A stretch of DNA of 18,351 nt from CAZVEV01 sp964625865 (GTDB lineage: Bacteria > Planctomycetota > Phycisphaerae > SM23-33), in assembly GCA_964625865.1 (NCBI GenBank), contig CAZVEV010000099.1, positions 1 to 18,351 on the forward strand, read 5' to 3'. The notes under the pieces were generated by a model. That model was given only the letters and a program-made list of their open reading frames with translations. It did not search any database and had not been told where the DNA came from. How positions within the stretch are numbered: the first letter of the stretch is position 1; each line of letters begins with the position of its first letter. Both the position numbers and the translations under genes were made by a program. Below are positions 13,002-18,351 of the stretch, piece by piece.

Positions 13002-15923
13002 CGTCTCATAGTCGCCGGGCAAGCCCCAAACCGCTTGCGGTTTCGCGCGCCGTTCGGTGCGATCGGCCCCCGCGACCGATACCCCTTGCGCGCCCATCCG
13101 TATACCGCCTCTCGCCGCCGACCACGCCGTCGCCACCACCTCACCGTCCGCCGTCGTGAATGTCCGCGTCGTGACGTCTGAGTCCGTCACAAGCACCGCC
13201 CCGCCGGGGGTCGCGGGCGCCTCAGTCGCGGGTACCACCGGCGGCAGCGACTCGGCGTAATGATTGCGAAGCACGCGACGGTCGAGGCTGCCCGCACTGC
13301 CGTCGCCGTTGACGTCGACCAACGCCACATATCCCCCGTGGCCGATCTCAGACCCGTACGCATTCCGCAGATCGCGCCGATCCAGAGACCCGACCTCGCC
13401 GTCGCCGTTGATGTCGCCCGGCAGGACGGCCAGGTCCGCGGTCCACCCGCCGGCCATCGCGTTGCCCGCAATGTCCGTCACGCCGCCGCCGATCGCCACG
13501 TCATATCGATCGTTGTCCAGGTATCCGCCTGCCGTGCCTGCCACCGTCCACTCCACGTCCGCCGTGCCGGACCCGCCAACGCCCGCCACAGCCAACGCTC
13601 CGGCGTCGCTGCCCGAGATCGTCATATCGCCAACGACCGCGGTCACCGCTTCGTCGAAGCCGACGGCCAGCACGTTGACCGAGGACCACGGCGCCGTCTC
13701 GAACGCTCGGCCGACCGTCCACACATCCGAGTCAATCGTCCCGAGACGCCAGTCCACGTGCGAACTGCTGAGGCCGTAATCCTCTACCGTCGGGGCGATG
13801 GTGTCGACGGTTATCACCCGCCCGGCCGACTCGTCCGATTGGGTGTAGCCCGGGGCGGTTTGGCGTGCAACGATCGTGTGATCGCCGTCGACCAGATCGT
13901 GCGCCCCGGTGGTCGTAATCGTGGTCGTCGTCCCATCGGCGGTCTCACTGCCGATCTCCACGCCGCCGGCGTAGAGCCTGACGGTGGCGCCGGCAACGGT
14001 CTGGCCAATGTCGAACTGCAGCGTCTTGGCGCCCGTGCTGTTGTCCAGCATCGTCCTGTTGTCGCCGCCTACTCCGGTGTCACTGACGGCCGCCAGGACC
14101 GGCTGTCCCGGTTGTGGCGAAGACGTATCGACCTCGAAGTACCGAATCGGCGAGGCGCCGGTCCGTCCGCCGCCGTTCTCGGCCGTCACGTAGATCGCGT
14201 ACAGGCCGTCATCCAGCGACCCGATCTGCCGCGTCCGCTGCGAGTCGCCCCAATGGGTCCAACTGCTCCATGTCGAGCCCAGCCATCGGCTGGTGAGGAA
14301 TTCATAGCCGTCGATGTCGACCCCGCTCTGGGGGTCGCTGGCCGCGTTGCAGGAGACGGTCAGCGACGAGGCGTCCACCGCCGTCGGACTGCCCACGTCG
14401 TCGGACAGACCGCTGACGGCAAACACCACCGGGTCCGTGCCGTCAACCTGGCTGTAGAACAGACCGTACAGCGAGGCGATCTGCTCGATGGCCCACGGCA
14501 TCAGGTCGTCAGCCAGGATCCGCAACTCTCCCCCGCTCATCGCCGTGCAGAAGATTCCGCCGTGCAACCCCCAGGAGTTGTCCGACCGGTCGACCTGGCC
14601 CGGCTTGTGGCGCTGCGTCAGGCCCAGGTCAGCCAGGCGGCTTGAACTGAACGCCCCGCCCGTGCCGTAGTCGCCGTTCTCGTCATCGCTGTCATAGTCT
14701 TCCGTGTAGTCAACCGTCTCGCGGAAGATCTGTTCGAGGTTCGCGTAGGAGCGGATCTGTCCGCTTGCGGTAGCCGACGTGTACTGTTTGAACCACACAT
14801 TGTGGCCGTTATAGGAGTCGTTCTCCGCGAGTTCGACCTCGTACGTGTCGAAGAGCGGATGCTCGTCCAGGTGCACGTGGGCCGGAACCGTCATGTCGGT
14901 CAGCAGGTGGGCGACTCGTCCCAAGTTGTAGTATGCCGCGGACTTGTTGGACCCGTAGGCGCCTATGGCGGACCCCCAGAAGTTCGTCGTCACGCCGGCC
15001 CGCTCGTAAGCTGAATCCCACACGCTCAGTCCGTCGTACAGTTCGCCGCCGTCGCCGCCGGCGACGAAGTGATTCATCCAGTTTATCCCGTTGTCCTCGT
15101 CGTGCGTGCCCTCGGCGATGTTGGAGTTCCCGTGATCGGACGTCGAATTGCCCAGCCACTGGCTCGGCGAGCCGTACCCGACGTAGTTGCCCAACTCGGA
15201 CCCGACAAACTGCGAATCGTAGAAGTCGAACGCCTCGATGACGATCCACTGATGCACTTCCTTGCCCGCGTCGCGCGCGTGGGCCACGTCGGCCAGAAGA
15301 CCCGGGCTTGCGGCAGGTTCGGCATGGCGAAGTCCCAGCAGGTGTCCGGCCTCGTGGACGATGACATCCGCAAGCGTTGAGCAGTACGCCCGCGCCGACA
15401 TCTCGCCGTGTCCGATCGCCTCTGTGAACACAAAACCGTCGTCCCGGCGATCGAGATTGCCCGCATCCACGGCCTCAGCCAGGCCGTCGAACGTCCCGTG
15501 GTTCGTGAAGGCCTCGCCCGTTCCACCGACGTAGATCGTCGAGAACTCGTCACCGGCCGGGACAGATGCGACCGCCGAGACGCCGAACGGCGAAAGCCGC
15601 GCCGAGACGTCGGCGGTGATCAGACGGATCAAGTCGGCCTCCTCCCCGGCCAGGCCGATTGCCGCCCCGGAAAAGGCAGGTACATCGATCCCATCAACGC
15701 TCACCGGACCTTCGTACGTAACGTTGTGGGCGCCGTCGAAGTCGAGGTAGACCACCTGCCCGAAGGCCTGTTCCGGAAAGTCATCCGGGCCGACGAGCCC
15801 GTCCATCCACTGAACGCCGCTGAGCAGCAGTCTCGGCTCGAGCAGATCGAGCGTGGCGGGTTCGGCCGCGTTCGGCATGCGCGTTGTCCTGCGAAGCCGC
15901 ATCGATCTGCGCCACATGTGCAT
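12594..15923 (-). CDS. LEPR-XLL, metzincin-like, zinc phospholipase C/P1-nuclease-like, Ig-like, dockerin protein
   Basis: A 1109-residue secreted protein. The start at 15923 has GAGGAG seven bases upstream and a promoter just before it; the frame continues upstream to 16298 without support. Residues 28-36 (LEPRLLLSG) are the LEPR-XLL motif near the N-terminus of planctomycete surface proteins. Residues 45-205 resemble a matrixin-like protease ending in HEAGHLLGLRH (H190, E191, H194, G197, H200), a complete HExxHxxGxxH zinc motif. No Met-turn follows. Residues about 224-480 resemble zinc phospholipase C/S1-P1 nucleases: H224 (HQWIVIEA), GTHDEDN (274-278), H285, then HLLTDMTVPAH (H339, D343, H349), H355 and E362. 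Two Ig-like segments occupy about 490-825. Residues 836-895 carry two dockerin-type loops (GDINGDGEVGSLDRRDLRNAYG; DVNGDGSAGSLDRRVLRNHY). The last ~135 residues are antisense to the Ig-protein gene and may not be native. Confidence 0.88.
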   Translation of the reverse strand: MHMWRRSMRLRRTTRMPNAAEPATLDLLEPRLLLSGVQWMDGLVGPDDFPEQAFGQVVYLDFDGAHNVTYEGPVSVDGIDVPAFSGAAIGLAGEEADLIRLITADVSARLSPFGVSAVASVPAGDEFSTIYVGGTGEAFTNHGTFDGLAEAVDAGNLDRRDDGFVFTEAIGHGEMSARAYCSTLADVIVHEAGHLLGLRHAEPAASPGLLADVAHARDAGKEVHQWIVIEAFDFYDSQFVGSELGNYVGYGSPSQWLGNSTSDHGNSNIAEGTHDEDNGINWMNHFVAGGDGGELYDGLSVWDSAYERAGVTTNFWGSAIGAYGSNKSAAYYNLGRVAHLLTDMTVPAHVHLDEHPLFDTYEVELAENDSYNGHNVWFKQYTSATASGQIRSYANLEQIFRETVDYTEDYDSDDENGDYGTGGAFSSSRLADLGLTQRHKPGQVDRSDNSWGLHGGIFCTAMSGGELRILADDLMPWAIEQIASLYGLFYSQVDGTDPVVFAVSGLSDDVGSPTAVDASSLTVSCNAASDPQSGVDIDGYEFLTSRWLGSTWSSWTHWGDSQRTRQIGSLDDGLYAIYVTAENGGGRTGASPIRYFEVDTSSPQPGQPVLAAVSDTGVGGDNRTMLDNSTGAKTLQFDIGQTVAGATVRLYAGGVEIGSETADGTTTTITTTGAHDLVDGDHTIVARQTAPGYTQSDESAGRVITVDTIAPTVEDYGLSSSHVDWRLGTIDSDVWTVGRAFETAPWSSVNVLAVGFDEAVTAVVGDMTISGSDAGALAVAGVGGSGTADVEWTVAGTAGGYLDNDRYDVAIGGGVTDIAGNAMAGGWTADLAVLPGDINGDGEVGSLDRRDLRNAYGSEIGHGGYVALVDVNGDGSAGSLDRRVLRNHYAESLPPVVPATEAPATPGGAVLVTDSDVTTRTFTTADGEVVATAWSAARGGIRMGAQGVSVAGADRTERRAKPQAVWGLPGDYETLAFLGSLDATDWVAVRRVGVVENRVARLGFDRPRLGGSVRGVVDRLGDQRTAEAVRLRDPRAVDGVGFGRTAVVSGPADQAAVGGIAIRVAPCLGQCQPRGNEVDPPPPFEQAWIHEALHDGDVQLLDPISLPDR
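12990..13043 (+). terminator. Palindrome and hairpin cluster at the convergent gene junction
   Basis: The stop codon TAG of the Ig-protein gene is at the centre of a perfect 10-bp palindrome ACGCTAGCGT (12995-13004), flanked by GAG and CTC. Twenty-three bases on lies AAACCGCTTGCGGTTT (13028-13043), a 6-bp stem with a CTTG loop or a 7-bp stem. It has A residues on one side and T residues on the other, a layout that could work in both directions as a weak bidirectional terminator. The cluster could also be a dispersed REP-like element. The minus-strand metalloprotein frame runs through it without a stop. Confidence 0.4.
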
Positions 15924-15942
15924 GAGGCATCTCCTCTTCGTG

Positions 15943-15971
15943 AGATTACGCTTCTCCCGCTGCCCTGTCAA
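15943..15971 (-). promoter_or_regulatory. Promoter for the metalloprotein gene
   Basis: Read on the minus strand, TTGACA (15971-15966) is a perfect -35 box. It is followed after exactly 17 bp by TAATCT (15948-15943), a weak -10 box. The start point would be near 15936, so the mRNA would begin at about the GAGGAG ribosome-binding site (15936-15931), seven bases before the ATG at 15923. The short leader agrees with the gene start chosen here. Confidence 0.55.
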
Positions 15972-16025
15972 GCGCTCGCGGGGCCGGTCGACGCGACAGC
16001 GGGGCTCTTCCGCCTCGCAGCGTCC

Positions 16026-16054
16026 GGCCTGAGCCCCGTAAAGGGGGGTAGGCC
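16026..16054. other. Imperfect hairpin between divergent promoters
   Basis: GGCCT (16026-16030) pairs with AGGCC (16050-16054), and CCCC (16034-16037) pairs with GGGG (16043-16046). A GTAAA loop closes the inner stem and a 3x3 internal loop separates the stems. It lies about 55 bp behind the minus-strand -35 box and about 110 bp before the + strand promoter candidate. It may be an operator-like site or chance structure. Confidence 0.3.
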
Positions 16055-16165
16055 GTCCGTTCTCCCGAAAACCGACCTGCCCACCGCCTGCCGCATCGAA
16101 ACGCGGCCTGCGCAATGCCAGTCGCTGCCAACCGCATCGGCGGAGCCTTCCACTGATCCGATGGC

Positions 16166-16194
16166 TTGGTCGGCGAGCGGCTTGCGGGTAAGAT
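16166..16194 (+). promoter_or_regulatory. Weak promoter candidate for the methyltransferase-propeller gene
   Basis: TTGGTC (16166-16171, three of six consensus) and TAAGAT (16189-16194, four of six) are 17 bp apart. The transcript would have a leader of about 90 nt ending in AGGAG (16280-16284), six bases before the ATG at 16291. The ribosome-binding site is convincing; the promoter boxes are only suggestive. Confidence 0.35.
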
Positions 16195-16290
16195 AACGGG
16201 ATCGGCCGGTCGGCGGCTCTGGAGCGTCGGCAGGTGTTTTCGCGTTTTCGATTCTCGACGGCCCCTGACCGGCTGGACCAGGAGAAAGAC

Positions 16291-18351
16291 ATGACCACAG
16301 GTCAACCAGACGTTCTTTCGCGAATGAGGATTCCGTTCGTGATTGCGGCGGCAGTGTCGTGTGTTGCACTCGTCGGGACTGTCCGGGGCGAAGCCCCTTC
16401 TGCCGCGCAGATCCTCGATACCATGAACATCACCGGCGGACTGGTGGTGCACATCGGCTGTGGCGACGGGAAACTGACGGCCGGCTTGGGCGCGAGCGAG
16501 AGCGTCCTTGTCCACGGCCTGGATTCCGACCAGGCCAACGTTGCGGCGGCTCGCGAGCACATTCGCAAGATGGGCGTCTATGGCAGAGTATCGGTCGAGC
16601 GGTGGACGTCCAGGCGGCTGCCGTATGCGGACAACCTGGTCAACCTGGTGATCGCGGAGAGTCCGGGCAAGGTCACCCGCGCCGAGATCATGCGCGTACT
16701 CGTCCCCAACGGCGTGGCGTACGTCAAGAACGGGACCGTGTGGACCAAGACGGTCAAGCCTCGCCCCAAGAGCATCGACGAGTGGACGCACTACCTGTAC
16801 GACGCAAGCAACAACGCGGTGGCGTCCGACACGGTGGTGGGCCCGCCCAAACGTGTCCAGTGGACGTGCGGGCCCCAGTGGGCGCGGAGCCACGATCACC
16901 TGTCGACAACCAGTGCGGTGGTCTCGGCAGGCGGGCGCGTGTTCACCATCATCGACGAGGGCCCAACCGCGTTTGCAGCAATGAAGCCCAAGTGGCGCCT
17001 CGTCGCGAGAGACGCGTTTAACGGCGTGCTGCTCTGGAAGCGGACGATCGACCCCTGGGAGGGCCACCTTCGCGGCTTTCGCAGCGGGCCGGCCGAGCTT
17101 GCAAGGCGCCTGGTCGCCGTGGGCCCTTCGGCAAGCTCAGGACAGGGCGGTCGCGTCTATGTGACGCTGGGATACGGCAAGCCGATTACGGCGCTCGATG
17201 CGGCGACGGGCAAGACGGTGGCGACCTACGCCGAGACGACCGGCACGCTGGAGTTCGTCTGTGATGACGGCACGCTGTATGCCGTTGTCGGCGACCGCGT
17301 GCCGGACAATACGGCCGGCGCGGCTGTCCCCGTCGAGCCGAAGAACATCTGGCACTGGTGGCCGATCTACCGCGATCGCCCGCCGAAGAAACACCTCGTG
17401 GCCGTGAAGGCCGACACGGGCAAGCTGCTGTGGAAGAAGGACGACGCCGACACCGCAGAGATGCTGCCCACCGCGCTGGCCGTTGCGGGCCAGCGCGCGT
17501 TCATCCAGAGCCCCACGCACGTAGGGGCGCTGAATGCAGGGACCGGCAAGGTGCTGTGGCGCGCCCCGCGCGAGATCAGCCGGCAGCGACCGAGTTGGAC
17601 GGCGCCCACGCTGGTGGCCTACGGCGAGGTCGTACTGTCGGGCGATCGAGCGGTGGGCAAGCCCCCTGCCGCTACCGACGCCAAGACACAGGTCCAGTGG
17701 ACCGTCAGTTCGCTGGGAGGCCAATCGCCGGTAGGCAAGCTGATTGCGTTCTCCGCCGAGACGGGCAAGAAGCTCTGGGACTGCCCCGCCCGCGAAGTCT
17801 ACAACGCACCCGTTGACGTCCTGGTTGCCGACGGGCTGGTCTGGACCGGCTCCATGGTCGGGCGCAACGATCCGGGCATCACCGCCGGACGCGACCCGAA
17901 GACCGGCGAGGTCAAGCGGACGCGCGCCAAAGACCCGGGCCAGTTCCCCTACGGGCCCGTGCACCATCGCTGCTATCGCAACAAGGCCACCTCGCGATAT
18001 CTCGTGCTCGGGCGCGACGGAATCGAGTTCATCGATATCTCCAGTGGAAAGGGCCAGAGCAACCAGTGGACGCGCGGCGCCTGCCAATACGGCGTGATGC
18101 CCTGCAACGGACTGGTCTACGTCCCTCCGCACGCCTGTGCGTGTCACATCGAGTACAAGCTGAGCAACTTCAACGTCCTGGCGCCTGCGGCGCCGGTCAA
18201 GGGTCAAACGCCACGAACCGAGCAGCCCCGCCTGGAAAAAGGCCCCGCGTTTGGCAGGAATCCGCAATCCGCAATCCGCAATCGACGGCCTGGCCGACGT
18301 ATCGCGGCGATGCGGCGCGCAGCGGGGCGACAGCGGCGACCGTTCCGGCAC
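16291..18351 (+). CDS. Exported methyltransferase-fold plus PQQ-like propeller protein, 3'-partial, frame broken near 18259-18283
   Basis: The gene starts at an ATG with AGGAG six bases upstream and runs off the right edge with 687 codons visible. A signal peptide (about residues 12-36, MRIPFVIAAAVSCVALVGTVRG) is followed by a class I SAM-methyltransferase-like domain (about 45-150) with HIGCGDGKL (54-62) and an acidic LDSD (77-80). Then come DEWTHYLYDASNNAV (163 onward), a hallmark of planctomycete propeller proteins, and PQQ-type strands: ITALDAATGKTVATY, LVAVKADTGKLLWKK, VGALNAGTGKVLWRA and LIAFSAETGKKLWDC. Two oddities exist. An 8-codon repeat (GPSASSGQ) interrupts VAVG...RVYVTLG. Near the end, a 7-bp tandem tract precedes a switch: the expected WPTYRGDAARSG continues in frame 3 from 18291 instead of frame 1. 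It is therefore a pseudogene, a phase-variable gene, or an assembly error. Its function is unknown; similar proteins are numerous in planctomycetes. Confidence 0.88.
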   Translation, partial: MTTGQPDVLSRMRIPFVIAAAVSCVALVGTVRGEAPSAAQILDTMNITGGLVVHIGCGDGKLTAGLGASESVLVHGLDSDQANVAAAREHIRKMGVYGRVSVERWTSRRLPYADNLVNLVIAESPGKVTRAEIMRVLVPNGVAYVKNGTVWTKTVKPRPKSIDEWTHYLYDASNNAVASDTVVGPPKRVQWTCGPQWARSHDHLSTTSAVVSAGGRVFTIIDEGPTAFAAMKPKWRLVARDAFNGVLLWKRTIDPWEGHLRGFRSGPAELARRLVAVGPSASSGQGGRVYVTLGYGKPITALDAATGKTVATYAETTGTLEFVCDDGTLYAVVGDRVPDNTAGAAVPVEPKNIWHWWPIYRDRPPKKHLVAVKADTGKLLWKKDDADTAEMLPTALAVAGQRAFIQSPTHVGALNAGTGKVLWRAPREISRQRPSWTAPTLVAYGEVVLSGDRAVGKPPAATDAKTQVQWTVSSLGGQSPVGKLIAFSAETGKKLWDCPAREVYNAPVDVLVADGLVWTGSMVGRNDPGITAGRDPKTGEVKRTRAKDPGQFPYGPVHHRCYRNKATSRYLVLGRDGIEFIDISSGKGQSNQWTRGACQYGVMPCNGLVYVPPHACACHIEYKLSNFNVLAPAAPVKGQTPRTEQPRLEKGPAFGRNPQSAIRNRRPGRRIAAMRRAAGRQRRPFRH
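17124..17147 (+). repeat. 24-bp short dispersed-type repeat inserted in frame
   Basis: A 24-bp segment starting CCCTTCGGC and ending GGACAGGG encodes GPSASSGQ and parts of the adjoining codons. It resembles, from memory, a short element containing TTCGACAAGCTCAGG scattered through many bacterial genomes. Its ends are inverted (CCCT/AGGG). The surrounding protein reads as a propeller strand, VAVG then RVYVTLGYG, with the extra residues looping out. GCAAGCTC inside it (17131-17138) is the inverse complement of GAGCTTGC at 17095-17102. Confidence 0.6.
18259..18283 (+). repeat. Tandem 7-bp repeat (AATCCGC) x3 plus partial unit, at a frameshift
   Basis: Three exact copies of AATCCGC (18259-18279) are followed by AATC. 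In frame 1 they read NPQSAIRN. Three 7-bp units encode seven residues, and any single-unit change shifts the frame. The conserved propeller motif WPTYRGDAARSG begins eight bases after the tract in frame 3. Adding one unit, or removing two, would join the frames. This 7-mer (AATCCGC, or ATTGCGG on the other strand) is one I recall as a dispersed tandem repeat in planctomycete and other environmental genomes. Confidence 0.8.

Larger units (their letters stand above)
15924..16290. other. Divergent intergenic region, 367 nt, no gene seen
   Basis: This stretch separates the minus-strand metalloprotein gene from the + strand methyltransferase-propeller gene. It holds a promoter and ribosome-binding site for the former, a promoter candidate and ribosome-binding site for the latter, and an imperfect hairpin at 16026-16054. 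Long frames cross it on the minus strand but lack start signals and recognisable protein. I see no small RNA or small ORF with support. Confidence 0.7.

Noticed and set aside
13260..14645. Plus-strand open frame of 461 codons
   Set aside because: Antisense to the metalloprotein gene; no domains, and the minus strand carries the Ig-like and dockerin motifs.
15924..16298. Extension of the metalloprotein N-terminus to 16298
   Set aside because: The extra 125 residues are Arg-rich and signal-free, and a promoter and Shine-Dalgarno lie inside this stretch, directly before the ATG at 15923.
18259..18283. The 7-bp repeats as a CRISPR array or origin iterons
   Set aside because: The units are 7 bp with no spacers, only three full copies, and they lie inside a coding region.
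17137..18351. Minus-strand open frame of 404 codons reaching the right edge
   Set aside because: Antisense to the propeller; it begins with the translated complement of the 7-bp repeat and shows no protein family.

Overview
The window is GC-rich, densely coding DNA that most resembles a free-living planctomycete (Planctomycetota, perhaps a Phycisphaerae-like lineage). This placement is inference from protein families, not from a marker gene. The pointers are an N-terminal LEPR-XLL motif with a C-terminal dockerin-type repeat on a secreted metalloprotein, several exported PQQ-type beta-propellers, FG-GAP/VCBS propellers including an ASPIC/UnbV (CRTAC1-type) protein, and a multihaem c-type cytochrome fused to HEAT and TPR repeats. 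Almost every product carries a signal peptide or membrane anchor, so the region encodes envelope or periplasmic machinery. No rRNA, tRNA, CRISPR array, transposase or integrase was seen.

Left block (+ strand, 2-6445): a TPR protein entering from the left edge, an FG-GAP protein with an inserted jelly-roll-like module and a C-terminal membrane helix, a PQQ propeller fused to a YdjY-like domain, and a small proline-rich exported protein of unknown function. Spacing is tight (16 nt gap, ATGA overlap, about 35 nt gap), so it reads as one operon.

Middle block (+ strand, 6536-13001): an octahaem cytochrome c-HEAT-TPR protein, overlapped by ATGA with a CRTAC1-type propeller, then a large putative-Ig protein with a very strong Shine-Dalgarno. 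A promoter candidate with a C9 tract in its 17-bp spacer lies directly before the cytochrome and would give a nearly leaderless mRNA. A G10 tract lies inside the Ig-protein gene.

Right block: a minus-strand gene (15923-12594) encodes a LEPR-XLL, metzincin-like, zinc phospholipase C/P1-nuclease-like, Ig-like, dockerin protein. Its frame runs about 400 nt antisense into its convergent neighbour. A 367-nt divergent region then leads to a + strand gene (16291 to the right edge) for an exported methyltransferase-fold plus PQQ propeller protein. That gene carries two short repeat insertions: an in-frame 24-bp element, and a 7-bp tandem tract (AATCCGC) after which the family sequence continues in another frame. 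Adding one 7-bp unit would restore the frame.

The most noteworthy points are the repeat-tract frameshift, the two-zinc-domain fusion, the octahaem/HEAT/TPR plus CRTAC1 pair, and three simple-sequence tracts placed where length changes would switch expression. Domain names come from reading motifs by eye; no database search was run.
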